In this document: positions 20,520-32,275 of the stretch, piece by piece
Numbering within the stretch: position 1 is the stretch's first letter
Layout: the number at the start of each line of letters is the position of its first letter
Origin: Trissonchulus latispiculum
Lineage: Eukaryota > Nematoda > Enoplea > Enoplida > Ironidae
NCBI GenBank assembly: GCA_030248195.1
Contig: JASAND010013357.1
Span: 1 to 64,000, forward strand
Direction: 5' to 3'
DNA: 64,000 bases
The notes under the pieces: generated by a model
What the model was told of the DNA's origin: nothing
Seen by the model: the letters and a program-made list of their open reading frames with translations, nothing else
Databases searched by the model: none
Program-made: the position numbers and the translations under genes

Positions 20520-21500
20520 CGTGTTGTGTGTTCGTGTGTGTGTGTTCATGTGTGTGTGTTCGTGTGTGTCTTCGTGGGTGGGTTCGTGTGTGTGTGTGTG
20601 TGTGTGTTCGTGTGGTGTGTGTGTGCTCGTGTTGTGTGTTCGTGTTGTGTGTTCGTGTGTGTGTGTGTGTGTTCGTGTGTGTGTTCGTGTGTGTGCGCGG
20701 GTTTGTATGTGTGTGCTCGCGTGTGTGTTTTCGTGTGTGTGTGTGTTTGTGTGTGTGTTTATATGTGTGTGTGTTCGTGTGTGTGTGTGTTCGTGTGCGT
20801 GTGTGTTCGTGTGCGTGTGTGTTCGCGTGCATGTGTTCGTGTGTTTGTATTCGTGTGTGTGTGTTCGTGTGTGATGTGTTCGTGTGTGTGTGTGTGTATG
20901 TGTGTGTGTGTGTGTTCGTGTTGTGTGTTCGTGTGTGTGTGTTCATGTGTGTGTGTTCGTGTGTGTCTTCGTGGGTGGGTTCGTGGGTGTGTGTGTTCGT
21001 GTGTGTGTGTGTGTGTGTGTTCGTATGTGTATGTGTGTCTTCGTGTGTGTGTGTTCGTGTGGTGTGTGTGTGTGTGCTCGTGCTGTGTGTTCGTGTTGTG
21101 TGTTCGTGTGTGTGTGTGTGTGTGTGTGTGTGTTCGTGTGTGTGTTCGTGTGTGTTCGTGTGTGTGTTCGTGTGTGTGTTGGTGTGTGTTCGTGTTGTGT
21201 GTTCGTGTGTGTGTGTGTGTTCGTGTGTGTGTTCGTGTGTGTGTGTTCGTGTGTGTTCGTGTGTGTTCGTGTTGTGTGTTCGTGTGTGTGTGTGTGTTCG
21301 TGTGTGTGTTCGTGTGTGTGTTTGTGTTCGTGTGTGTGTTCGTGTGTGTTCGTGTGTGTGTTCGTGTGTGTGTTCGTATGTGTTCGTGTTGTGTGTTCGT
21401 GTGTGTGTGTGTGTGTGTTCGTGTGTGTGTGTTCGTGTGTGTGTGTGTTCGTGTGTGTGTTCGTGTGTGTTCATGTGTGTGTTCGTGTGTGTGTGTGTTC
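19781..21500. repeat. 1.7-kb GT-rich array with higher-order structure, (GTGTGTGTTC)n
   Basis: The tract is built from GTGTGTGTGTTC words. A longer pattern, GTTCGCGTGCATGTG followed by ATTCGTG and GATGTGTTCG, appears near 19970, 20410 and 20830. CTTCGTGGGTGGG recurs near 20110, 20570 and 20970. Higher-order units of about 400-460 bp are therefore repeated roughly three times before a simpler tail. It lies in intron 2 of the transporter gene. Open frames of up to 577 codons on both strands are products of the repeat and are not genes. Confidence 0.9.
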
Positions 21501-21625
21501 GAGCCCGACCCGAAGCCCGAGGCCCGCTTCACGGCCCGAGCGGCCCGAGCGCTCCGAGGAGCCCGAGTGTAGCCAGAGCGGCTTGAGTGTTGTCCGAGCG
21601 GCCCAAGCGGCCCAAATATAGTCCG
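21501..21625. repeat. GCCCGAG-rich block
   Basis: The words GCCCGAG, GGCCCGAGCG and GGCCCAAG repeat about a dozen times. A short relative, GCCCGAGAGGCCCGAGTGG, lies at about 23019-23045. Such GC-rich words are typical of hAT-like subterminal regions here, but no termini were found. Confidence 0.45.
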
Positions 21626-22317
21626 ACAACTGCGGAGAGACCCAAAAGTGGCTCAAATCGCATTCGGTTTGCGCGAGCAGTATTATTAATATTACGTGTC
21701 GGTTTAACCCAAAATGAACTTTCACGCGGTTCGATCAGCTGTAACTTCAAGTGCAACATTAGCTATTGTTAGAAGCTTTTCGTTTCATAATTTTCAGATA
21801 ATGCTTTGAGCACTAATTTGTAACCACACACTGGAGCTATAAAGCTTATGCATCTTGTAGATTGTAAGATTTTTGGTTAAGTATTAAATTCGTCAAAAAA
21901 GGAATAAAAAATAAATCACTCACACAGCTTATATTTAGCAGATTTAAACACACAATTGACCACTGACTAAAAAGTGGGAAGTTGGTAAAGCTTTACTTGT
22001 TAGCTTCCTTGTACCAGGGTTTGTATGCCGCCGCAGGCAGAGTAACTAAAATAGTTCCTTTTGAATTTTACAAATGTTTGTTTGAAGACAATTTGCCACT
22101 AACTAATCCAAAACTTTTTGCAGCTAGAGAAAACTTGTATAAAGTTTAGCATTTCGCAACATGCTTGCTAGTAGCATTTGGATAGTAGAATTATGTTCTG
22201 AACTTGTACGTATATTTTGCTTCAAATGCATCGTTTCTGATATGTATGTGCGTATGTATCTATGTGAAGGCCTGAACAGTGTGTGGACAAAGGCAGCCAT
22301 AAGTCACAACGGAAATA
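21626..22317. other. Intron sequence, nothing recognised
   Basis: The stretch is AT-rich, without credible coding frames or repeats other than single words. Confidence 0.35.
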
Positions 22318-22965
22318 GGATCAAGTAAACAATCTCCCCCCCAAATTCTCAAGTAAACTATCTCCCCCCCCCAACGCTATAAATCTTTCAGAACTTAACC
22401 AATTTAGCTCAAATCTTGTGTGGATGCATTCAAACACATGTCTGATTGATTGGTAATAAAATTTTAAAATTTTAAAAAATTTAAATTTTTAAGTTTTTTA
22501 AGGTGGGACCAAGGGGAATCAAAAATTTTTTGTCGTCAATTTTGCTGAAATATTGTATTTAGGGATTCTCAGGCTCGTAGAACACGAATCTGAAGTCCGT
22601 TCTTCGATTCAGCTTTCCATTAGCTCAGTATAGGCTAAAGTAGTACGCTTAAGCTTGTACTGAACTAATGAAAAGTTGAATCGAAAAACCGACTTCAGAT
22701 TCTTGTTCTACGACCCCGAAAACCCCTATACACAATGTTTCAGCAAAATTGACGACAAAAAATGTTTTGATTCCCCTTGTTCCCCCCTTAAAAAACTTAA
22801 AAATTTAAATTTTTTAAAATTTTATTACCAATCAATCAGACATGTGTTGGAATGCATCCACACAAAATTTGAGCTAAATTGGTTAAGTTTTGCTAAAGTT
22901 AACATCAAGTATACTATCTCCCCCCCCAATTGAGGCTGGGGGGGGGAAGATTGTTTACTTGATCC
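22318..22965. mobile_element. Foldback element with 8-bp flanking repeat
   Basis: GGATCAAGTAAACAATCT begins the element and is mirrored at its right end. Nearly the whole 648 bp folds on a centre near 22645. C-runs follow each terminus. Flanks CGGAAATA (22310-22317) and CGAAAATA (22966-22973) agree at seven of eight bases. Its inner segment GTAGAACACGAATCTGAA recurs in the foldback at 24667-25300, so the two belong to one family. Confidence 0.7.
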
Positions 22966-23093
22966 CGAAAATAATTAATATTTTTCAGCAATGTCGTCAA
23001 ACTACTCAAATAGCCCAGAAAGCCCGAGAGGCCCGAGTGGCCCGAATCGGGCCGGGCTCAAAGACCCCCTGGCACAACTCTCTGCTAAAGTAC

Positions 23094-23397
23094 CGTGTCG
23101 ATTCATGAACACAGCAGGCCATTATCAGGAAACTGGGTGCCGAGAGGACAATAAGCACTTGAAGCGTTCTCCGCCAATCCTTTGTAAGGTAGGCAATCAA
23201 GGCAAACAGCATCCTGGCACCACCAAAAAAATGAGCCACTGATCTTACAAAGAGTCTCTGGTCTGGTCCTACTTCTTCCATCACAAGGGTTCTGGTCGCA
23301 ACGAAAGTTCCTCCGTTGAAGATGGCAAAAATGGAGAAAGCAGCGGCCATATAGTACCATTTCGGCATCAGCGACACGCAGACCGATAGTAACGAGC
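23094..23397 (-). CDS. SLC22-type transporter, second exon
   Basis: The exon opens after TTTCAG (acceptor 23399-23398) and closes before CG|GTACTT (donor at 23093). It encodes hydrophobic helices corresponding to transmembrane segments 3-6. Family landmarks are VMEEVGPDQR in the central loop, AYLTKDWRR between helices and HESTR, the equivalent of the ESPR motif. It begins with GC, completing the Gly started by exon 1, and ends with CG, completed to Arg by the next recognised exon. The upstream open frame beyond 23397 is intron. Confidence 0.8.
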
Positions 23398-23659
23398 CTG
23401 AAATGGCCAAAAGCAAAACCAAACTGTTTGTAGTTAAGCCTTTGGCTGCCATTCTACACATCTCAATAATGTACAGGTACACTGAAGTCCCGGTTAACAC
23501 GGAAACCAAATACAACATAGAGGAAATTCGAATTGGTTCTGTAAATGTATTCATCGTAGTAAGTACGAAGTGGCATGTAAGTGGCTGTTTCTTTGATAGA
23601 AATGTAAGGGAAGTAGGCATAGGAAAGATTGATAAGCCTGCAATGGGAGTTCAGCTGAT

Positions 23660-23935
23660 GGTCCCGTGGTGTAGTGGTTAGCATGTCTGCTCCGGAGTCA
23701 GAAGGGCCGTGGTTCGATCCCCGGTGGGACCAATTCTTTACTTTCAATAGTGAGTGAAAAGCTGAACCTCCCTCTTCCCTTCTCTCTTCTAGGTCCTGGT
23801 TTCGTGGGTACAAGGGTGCCAGACGCCTCCCGTTCGGGCTTGTCCTTGGTTTCTTCCTGATCCACCAGCCCTGGTAAAAGCGCTACAGAAAATTCTGGAG
23901 GTTAAGTGTTAATGATGATTGATATAAAGCAAAAC
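23660..23935 (+). mobile_element. tRNA-derived SINE
   Basis: The head 23660-23732 folds like a tRNA. GGTCCCG pairs with TGGGACC, the A box is TGGTGTAGTGGTTAGCAT and the B box is GGTTCGATCCC. The anticodon arm and T stem carry mismatches, so it is a SINE head and not a working tRNA gene. The body, from AGTGAGTGAAAAGC to CCACCAGCCCTGGTA, recurs at 51587-51720. A related head with the same upstream words (AGAAAGATTGATAAG-like) lies at 40731-40850. Confidence 0.65.
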
Positions 23936-24439
23936 TGCCGGATCTGGCAGTACCATTTCTGCGTACTTTTTTGCACTGAAAATTGTTTGATTTGATGTGA
24001 AATTTGACGACAGCATCGAGTTTTACATTTCTGCAACAAAGACGCTTTAGCTTGATTCAGCTTAAAACTTTTGCCGATGGTCCGACAGATTTTTGTTTAA
24101 CGTGTAAGGCTGTATCCTTAACGTGTAACGTATCTTTAACGTGTAAGGCTGTATCCTTAACGTGTAACGTATCTTTAACGTGTAAGGCTGTATCCTTAAC
24201 ATTTTGCATATATGTGAGCAACCAACAGGTTCCTTCCAAGAATGAACAAGTTACCCCTTAAAAGGGGAATAATACCGCCGTAGAGTTTGGAATTTATGTG
24301 TTCAACGTTTTGTTTGTTTTCATCATACTGTTCATAGTATGATCATAGTGTACGGTGACATTAGCTTTTGACTAAAGTTTCAACTCCCCGACATTTGCCG
24401 TCTCTGAGACAAAAGAATGGGAGTATTTTATTGCCATTT
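23936..24439. other. Intron 1 sequence with a 42-bp tandem repeat
   Basis: At 24099-24201 the unit AACGTGTAAGGCTGTATCCTT plus AACGTGTAACGTATCTTT is repeated about two and a half times. No gene is seen. Confidence 0.6.
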
Positions 24440-24545
24440 GGCATTGCCTATTGTGAAACTAAAATTCTACTGGAAGAAGGATTCGATCTGTGTCCGGAAC
24501 AGTGCCAAGCGGACACCCTAGCCACTACACTACTCTGACTATGAT
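24440..24545 (-). mobile_element. tRNA-derived SINE head, minus strand
   Basis: On the minus strand an A-box-like TAGTGTAGTGGCTAGGGT is followed, after about 35 bases, by a B-box-like AGATCGAATCC. The body is not clearly defined. Confidence 0.45.
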
Positions 24546-24666
24546 GTTTCTATTGAGTAAACTGCGAGAGAGAAAATTATCATTTATTTATATGTGTTTA
24601 TTTTAAACAATTTATTTTATCTAAATTCTGAAGCAAAGCAAACCCTAATGAAATAAATACAGTGCA

Positions 24667-25300
24667 GGGTCTTTCCCATTATCCCCCCCATAGCTTCGTA
24701 GAAGTACTGAAGAGGCACACTTTGACGGATTGAGTTGAAATTTGGTAGGGGTAGGTTTTCGGACCTGCTGATTTCAAAAATTTTAGAATGTAAAATTTTA
24801 AAAATTTTTTTAAAATTTTAAAATTTTAGTTTTGTAAGGGGGGACCAAGAGGAACCGAAAAATATTTTGTCTTCGATTAAGCTGAAAAGATGTATATAGA
24901 GGTTTTCGGGGTCGTAGAACACGAATCTGAAATCCGTTTTTCGATCCAGCGTTTTGTTAGCTCAATATAAGCTAAAGTTCTAAGCTTAAGATGTAAGCTT
25001 AGCCTGAGCTAACGAAAACCTGGACCGAAAAACGGATTTCAAATTCGTGTTCTACGACCCCGAAAACCCCTATATACATCTTTTCAGCAAAATCGAAGAC
25101 AAAAAATTTTTTGGTTCCTCTTGGTCCCCCCTTACCAAACTAAAATTTTAAAATTCTAAACATTTTTTAAAATTTTAAAATTTTTGCATTTTTGAAATCA
25201 GCAGGTCCGAAAACCTACCCCTACCAAATTTCAACTCAATCCGTCAAAGTGTGCATCTTCAGTACTTCTACGAAGCTATGGGGGGATAATGGGAAAGACC
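24667..25300. mobile_element. Foldback element with perfect 8-bp duplication ACAGTGCA
   Basis: GGGTCTTTCCCATTATCC at the left is mirrored by GGATAATGGGAAAGACC at the right. The 634 bp form one long imperfect palindrome centred near 24990. ACAGTGCA flanks it at 24659-24666 and 25301-25308. The core is related to the foldback at 22318-22965. Confidence 0.8.
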
Positions 25301-26227
25301 ACAGTGCAAGCTCAAACTCAGTCTTAGCACACGAAAATTGTAACAACAGTTTTAGCTATTTATTGATCTGTTAAACCCTGCCAATCAAGTGACAGGCAAA
25401 TAACGCCCGATTTTCGGTAGTATGAGAAAAGGCAGAGAGTGATCGTTTGCAAAACAATTTACAGGGCATTGAAAATGAACTAAATCGACTGTAATGATGG
25501 TCTAAAAATTGCAAAATCTTAGAAAAATTGTTGGGCAAAAAACCTGCGTAACAGGGATATGTGTTGAAGATAGGACGGAAATCCTCCGCGCCAAGCAATT
25601 TACATGCAAAACATATGAATTCAGATGGGTCAACCCATTACAAGTATACCGCCTCCGGCGGTATAAAAATATGGAACCAGGGACCTGTAGTCTGAGAGGC
25701 TTCTCAGACCGGCACAACTGACCCACTGAATTTTACTAGTTATTTCGGTTAGGATGCAATTATATTTAGCTTCCCATAGGGCACTGTCTTGAGCACTACG
25801 CAAATTGAGCAGTGTAGTGTGTACTGGATCACTAATCTCGTTTTTGTCGTGAACGTGCTTCGAGAATAAAAGGGTATGCATGGGCACAATGAAGAATGAC
25901 AGTGAATGAATGAATGAATGAATGAAGAATGAATGCACAGTGAAGAAGTTGCTATGGGGTATGACGTTTCTTAAGGCAGTTATTCGTTTTAGATGCAATG
26001 TCTTTGATAAATTTCTTCTCATCCATTTTTTGGAGTTACGAAGCCATATTTATATATCAAACCTAGCTGAACACACTTTTAATGGGCACAATCAAATTAA
26101 TTTTGGCTTTCTAGAATTTTCAACAGGTTTTAGAATATGTGCAATTGTTCAGTTTGTTTGCAGGCTCAAGTAACCGAAAATAAATATAAAAGTAAAAGTA
26201 AATGTAAAGTAAATGTAGAGCTCACAC
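25301..26227. other. Intron 1 sequence
   Basis: An (AATG)n tract lies at about 25904-25935. Small open frames show no recognisable product. Confidence 0.35.
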
Positions 26228-27367
26228 CAGAGATGAAACCGGGTCACCGGGTCACCGGGTCAGTTCGGGTCACTATATGGACCGGGTCACCGGGTCACCG
26301 GGTCAGGAGCTCTGACCCGGTCTTGACCCGGTATTTTTGGTTGGGAGAATTTTTATGCTTTTAAAGCATATGTTTCAGAATTTTTGTCAGTTTCTGCCAC
26401 CTGAAAACTTCAACGTTTATTCAAAAACTAGCAATGTGAATATTATTAATTTAATCGCGTAGTTTTTTAGATGCTTGTAGCTGTAGTGTCCTCATACCTA
26501 TGTATTTGTAATGTCCTGTCAAGCTTAGATCTAGGTTTGAAACTACAATGATTGCGTTGAATCTCAACTATAACATGAAAATTATTGCATGGGCCCTGAG
26601 AGCCTGAAATCTTTATTTTAAAATCTAAAATTTTCCATGTGCCATCTACTGTAAGTGATATTTCGCTGCTGCTATCATTTTTGGAGGGAGGGGGTCAGAC
26701 TGCGTGTTTCAGATCTCGATAAGAAGGAAAATCTCAGCAAAACAAGGTGTACAGATTCTGAGTTTTGCCTTGCATTTTTCTAATTGTTATGACTTACTAT
26801 CTTTAGCAACTAATGAAGTTTTGTTTGATTAGTTTATAGAATATATTGTCTGAATCCTAGCCATAAGCAAGAATATTTCCAAAGAATCCCCGATGAGTGA
26901 AACCCTCAACCAAATAAAATATTTTACTAAAGTATATAATGCTAAAACACCAAAGTGCTATGTTATGTTAAGCTCTATGATTAGAATTAGATGATGTGAT
27001 GACTTTGGCAAAGTACTTTGTTACAATTCGTTTGATTCAAAAAGTTATGTAGTTAACTTCACATCACATTAAGTCGTGCAAATCAGTTTTGATTTTTTCG
27101 GCTTACTTACAATATATACTTTCCTATGTTACTTTAAAGAATCAAAAAGTTTGCCCAACCTTCTATTATAGACGCCAAAAATGTCCAAAAAGATCAAAAA
27201 ACACTCACCGCACCCCAATATAAGTATTTTTATTTTTTCCAAACTTAAACCTGAATTTTCAAAAAATACCGGGTCACCGGGTCACCGGGTCACCGGGTCA
27301 CCGGGTCAGGGGTCGACCGGGTCACCGGGTCACCGGGTCAGCAAATAGTGACCCGGTTTCATCTCTG
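26228..27367. mobile_element. hAT-like non-autonomous element, CAGAGATG termini
   Basis: Terminal inverted repeats CAGAGATGAAACCGGGTCA are perfect for 19 bases. The 8-bp duplication GCTCACAC is perfect (26220-26227 and 27368-27375). Subterminal regions carry tandem CACCGGGT words (GGGTCACC repeated) on both sides of an AT-rich, non-coding core. Eight-base duplications and CAG-starting termini are typical of the hAT superfamily. Confidence 0.85.
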
Positions 27368-28901
27368 GCTCACACCATCTTTCGAAGCATGTAAGCGGCT
27401 ATGCATGGCCATGCGGCGGCTGCGCAACTGGCAGGAATTGGCAAGATCTGCCCAGAAAAGAAGTATCAGGTTTTGGGAGCGGGATTGTGCGGAAAGTATT
27501 ACAACGCCAAAACAACTTATTTTGAAACGTTTTACCAAATTTCAACATGATTTGTGTCGTATTCTGACAATATCTGCCGAAAAGGAATCTCCACTCGCCA
27601 CCATATGTATATGCCGGCGCTAAACTAACGGAAGCTAAACAATTGCACCAAACAGCTACTTTCAGGTGGTGATTCCCTTTGGACACATATTGTTGGTTGA
27701 CGGTTCAAACCAACATGAAATTTGGTGAAACTTTCCAAAATAAGTTCCGCGCAATCCCGCTTCAAAATTTTGAGATTTCCGTTCAGGAACGTTTTGCTAA
27801 TTTCGGACATTTGAGCAGCAGCTGCATAGTTATGATTATACTTGCTTGAAAGATCTCGTTGAGCTCTAGATAATTTGCTTTTGGAAGCAACTTTCTAGCT
27901 TTTCTCTATTGTGAGATATAGCCGAGTTTCTGATTTTGGCTTTGAAAACTTGTCATTTTTGCAGAAATCAAATAATCCACGATTTCTTGAGCTGCGCAAG
28001 CCGTAAAATTATACTAAGGGTGTCGGTTTGAAGGTCTCGTCGAGGCAATTTATCCGATGCAAGATAATCTTCCAACTGCTATCCCGTGAGCTGCTACCAT
28101 AAAAAATGTAGTTTTTGCCAAAACATGGCCAAATTTTACCAGCGATTGTGGAGCATTTACTATTCAAGCTAGCGGTTTGCCACTTAGTGGACGTGTTTTA
28201 CACAAAAATACCCAGGACCTTTTTCAGTTGCCCCGATTGCTGCTTTCTAGCTAAAGTGACCGCTTGCCAAATTTGGGAAAGTAGGCAAAATCCAGGTTGC
28301 GCAAACACTGTAGCTAATTTCTTCATAACGAAGAGTGACTTCATGACAATTAAAAAAGTGTCCCCAGCTATATGATTGTGGAATCGAATGATGTAACCGA
28401 TGCCTCACGAAAAAATTTACTTTTGTCTGCAAAAAATCTGGAAAATTAAAGTACTTCATAAATGCAGTAAAATAGTTTCCAAAAACTGAAGTTAGTTTCA
28501 TTGCTTTCACTAGAAAGAGAAAATGTTAAGCTCCATTTTGTTATAAAAATGGCTTCTTAACTCCAAGTAATGCATGCGTAGGAATAAGGGTTCAAAGTTG
28601 ATGTCTCCAAAAGGAATCACCACCTTAAGCGGATTTTATTTTATTTAAGCAATTTTCAAAACAAAATTTAAAAAGCTCACTGAACTGAAACACTTAATAT
28701 TTTTTATAAAACCGATTAGGGAGCTACCGGTATGGAGGTCTGCACCCCTAATTCTGCAACGCTTCACAATTCCCCCATTTTATTTGTGCACATTTCAGAT
28801 GGCTTTTATGAAATATGCCATAATCTAAAACTTCATTGGAGCCACAAACTCATTTGTTTATTTAGTATGAAAGTAGGTTAATTTTCAGATACCATACTAA
28901 C
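27368..28901. other. Intron 1 sequence, nothing recognised
   Basis: Several open frames of 60-90 codons lie here without domain or splice context. GGAATCACCACCTTAAG near 28612 resembles the terminus of the repeat at 12051-13069. Confidence 0.35.
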
Positions 28902-29280
28902 CCGTGATTGAAACTAATCCTGCTGGCTTCCGTCCCCAGGTGTCAGAAATAAAGCCAAAAAGTGCAAAGCCAATAAGAAGTCCACAAGTTTGTCCTGTAA
29001 CCATGTAGGCGATGTACATCTGTTTTTCACACTGCAACTGAAAATCAACTGCAGCCGACTTGAAATCATAGCTATAGCTTAGATTTCGGCAAACGTTGAG
29101 CAAATTGCAGTCTCTTGAAAAATTGCATGAGTGAACGTCGTCGTTGCATTTCCACTCTGGCTGAGAAAATCCAATTACACCGAAGTGGTAGATTGGAGTA
29201 GTGTAGACAGAAGAATAGGTAAATACTCCCACAACCACCAAGATCTGGTAGGGTGTAAAGTTGCTCTCTTTCCAAACCAT
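28902..29280 (-). CDS. SLC22-type organic ion transporter, first exon
   Basis: The ATG at 29280 sits in a strong context (CAACCATGG). The exon encodes helix 1, then a Cys-rich extracellular loop with six or seven Cys (WKCNDDVHSC, CNLLNVC, QLQCEK), then helix 2 and the FISDTWGRKP motif, the G-x-x-x-D-x-x-G-R-K/R signature of the family. The donor is ACGG|GTTAGT at 28901. The four exons found together code for about 460 residues, against the usual 520-560, so a short exon may be missing between the second and third. The product should be a plasma-membrane transporter of organic cations, anions or carnitine-like substrates; the substrate cannot be read from sequence. The gene spans 23.6 kb, and its introns host most of the mobile elements of this half of the window. 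Confidence 0.85.
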
Positions 29281-29452
29281 GGTTGACTGCTACAACTGCT
29301 ACTTGCTACAATAACATAAAATGTTGAAATTAGAAAGAATGGGAATTAAGTCGACAGATACTGCCTCTTAGTTGCACAGAAACACTACGGAGCTGGAACA
29401 CTGCTGTACTAATTATTCGGTGAATAATTTACTAATAACTAAGCAAAACATC

Positions 29453-31238
29453 TATATGTTCTAGCAAAGTAGTCCAGTTGGCATTGTAGCAGAATGCCGA
29501 GAAACTTTGGCATAGTAGTACAATGTTGGCAAACTAGTACAACGCCCATTTCAAGGCAGCGTTGGACTACTTTTCCAAGTATTTCTGACATAGTACTATA
29601 ACCCTAAGACCATATCGGAGAAGTAGTACAACGCTTGACCAACAGGAAACGTCTTACTCTGACGCTTATCCTGATGCAGCTAGTATGAAGGAGCCTAGCA
29701 GCTAGTGTTGTTTCAGTAGGCTATCTTTAATGATAGGTACAATTTGATTATGATCACTTCTTCTTGCATTTTTTCAATTTCAATTTTTTTAAATTCCAAA
29801 CTAGGACGTACAAATAACAAGCAGCAAGAAACTAAAAACTTGTTTATAAATTAATTATATGCTTTTGTAATCTCATACTGCAAAACTTTTGATAATTGCC
29901 AAAAATTTAAACGGCCGAATTGTACTGAACTGTATCTTTCATTTTAACTTTAAATTTAAGTCTTGGGTCATCGACTATTTGACCGATTAGTTTCCCTTCT
30001 GTTTGTATGTAATTTGCACGTCCATAGTTTGGAATTAAAATTTGAAATTCAGAAAATGTTTAAAATTTGCGTCATTGCTTTTCGTACTCTGAATATTTTG
30101 AGGGACTAATCTGCCTCTCGGAAAAAGTGCTTTACATTAACTCTGAAGGCCAAAAAGACTGAAGCTAAATCAATAACTTAAAAATTGAAACCATTTTGAG
30201 TTGCCGAGTTGCCGACTGAAATCAATACCAAGACTCCTTCATATTTGCTACATTAGACAATCAGGATCAGCGTATCTTTTTGTTGGTCAAGAGTTGAATG
30301 TGTCGTAGGCAGATGGCAAAGTTAGACACTTCGCAAGGTGCCTAGAAACATTAAACGGCCGAATTTTACTGAATTGTATCTTTCATTTTAACTTTAAATA
30401 TGACTAAGTCTTGGATTATCGACTATTTGACCGATTAGTTTCCTTTGCTTCCTGCACTACCCCTAAAATTTTGTCAAAACAATGTTTTTCTGCAATGTGC
30501 CTAGACATTTCGCGAAGTGTCTTACCAGCATTAGACTCATGCAGGAAATTTCGTATATCAGGAAGTAAGACTCCAATAACTTATTTAATGGCTACAGTTA
30601 ACTTCCAACTTCCGAAAATTACCCAATTTTGTGAAATTTTGTTTGCTTGAATTCTCGATGTGGTGGCGCTAGGCAAGCTAGTCAGTGCCGGTAGGCAAAC
30701 TAAAGCACCGCTAGGCAAACCGATGGTACCGGAAGGCAAACTCAAGGTGCCGGTAGGCAAACTCTCAAGTACCGCTAGGCAAACCCAGAGTGGCTAAGCT
30801 GAGAAGGGACAACTTTTAGTGATCAAGTTTAACAAATTTAAAATAATGTTCATTAAAGTGCAATTAACAATAAAATGCTATTATGAGTTACTTTTCTCTG
30901 CCAGTTATCCACAGTCAGTAAATATGCATGAATAAGCGACATTAAACGAAGGAAATTCCACTTTCTGATAAATTTCTATTTTTTCGGCGCAACAGATATA
31001 GCTGCACGCTGTCCGCTCATCGAAAGTAGTCTTGTTCGAGCTCAAAACTCAAAACCTCAAAACCTCAAAACCTCAAAACCTGCCTAGCGCTACTAGTGGT
31101 TTGCCTAGCGGCAGCACACGGTAAGTCATATGTCACTGTAGTGAACACAATTACAAAAGCTATGCTTAAACCTACGACGCCAAAATTTCTTGGCATTCTG
31201 CTACAATGACAATTGGACTACTTTGCTAGAACATATAC
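29453..31238. mobile_element. 1.8-kb element with ~57-bp terminal inverted repeats
   Basis: TATATGTTCTAGCAAAGTAG at the left is mirrored at the right end, and the match extends about 57 bases with few changes (CATTGTAGCAGAATGCC in both). Inside, a block beginning TTAAACGGCCGAAT is duplicated at about 29909 and 30351. No transposase ORF is seen. The target duplication is unclear; TA or a longer TATA is possible. Confidence 0.6.
30664..30786. repeat. Minisatellite of GCTAGGCAAAC units
   Basis: The word GGTAGGCAAAC or GCTAGGCAAAC recurs about six times at 20-27 bp spacing, separated by ACCG/GTACCG spacers. Inverted words (TTTGCCTAGCG) lie near 31100. Confidence 0.6.
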
Positions 31239-32194
31239 ATACCACAGAAAGGCTGAAATCATACCTTTAAGAAAAAGAGGACATTAGTGTGTTAAAATTT
31301 TAGCCTTAAGGAAACAAATATAAATGCAATTAAACAATTTAAATTTACTTACTTACTTACTTCTTAGATTACTTAACATTACTTAAATTAAAAAGAGGGC
31401 GAGAAGGCATTTTTCTGGATATGCTGATATGTTTTCTATTTTATCCAAAATTTTGTTTTATTTAGTATAGTAATTTGGTTTGTGCAAGTAGAGATTAAAT
31501 TTATATGGATTCCAATCTGGTTAGTCAGGACAATTGAAGTAATTACATTTTTGTGCATTTTCAAACAGTGTAATCCTCGCTCCAGAATTAACGTGGGTTA
31601 ATAGACAACTGGGATATCACAACAAAACATAACTGTGGTAACTCGGCGAATATACATGCTAATGTATAATATGCACCTAGAGGGCGTTAGATGAAAACCA
31701 TGCCAAATTGAAATGCATAAAATTTACGTTTTCAGGATTATGCCTCCTACGTGAATGAATGAATTATAACAATATGTGTTTGGGATTCGCTAAGGTTCCC
31801 TTCCCCAATACCTGAAATCACCCTTGCAGGAAAGCACAACACTCTACTAAGCTTGGTTTACGGGCCTGTTGGGCAAACAAGAATATGGCAAGCTAATCCC
31901 TCTAATTTTATTTCATGCACATGTATGATTGAAATTATTTAAATCTTATATATGAAATTCAGTATATCAAATATAGAAATAGGAAAATTACAAAATTTAC
32001 GGCAATAACCAAACATTTATTTATCAAGCCTGCATGTGTTAACAGAAATTTTGAAATATCATCAGATTGCTAACAGGCTTCTCTGATAGCTAACGCCATC
32101 AAAGCCCAGCTCACATATTGAAAATTGAAAATAAAACTGGGTCGTTAATCATTACTGTTCAGGCAGACTCGTGGAGTTTGAAGCTAGTATAATA
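31239..32194. other. Non-coding stretch
   Basis: A (ACTT)n tract lies at about 31348-31366. Nothing else was recognised. Confidence 0.35.
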
Positions 32195-32275
32195 GTTCTT
32201 GTTGTTGTTATCGCTGCTTCCAGATACCTGACCAAAGTCAATCGACCCGGACAGCCCCGCAGGGTGGAGTCGTCC
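32195..32275 (-). mobile_element. 5'-truncated 3' end of a LINE related to the one at 43.7-48.2 kb
   Basis: The sequence TTCTTGTTGTTGTTATCGCTGC and the following CAATCGACCCGGACAGC match, with changes, the (CAA)n tail and the last codons of the intact LINE (43690-43760). The match fades after about 80 bases. Confidence 0.5.

Noticed and set aside
19730..21621. Long open frames on both strands, up to 577 codons, rich in Cys/Val or His/Thr
   Set aside because: They are translations of the GT-rich array; every frame is open because the repeat lacks stops. No gene signals exist.
23660..23732. Possible functional tRNA gene
   Set aside because: The T stem and anticodon stem carry mismatches, position 33 does not fit, and the sequence continues into a body repeated at 51587.
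27348..27623. 91-codon plus frame near a hAT-like end
   Set aside because: It begins inside the element terminus and has no domain, start context or splice signals.
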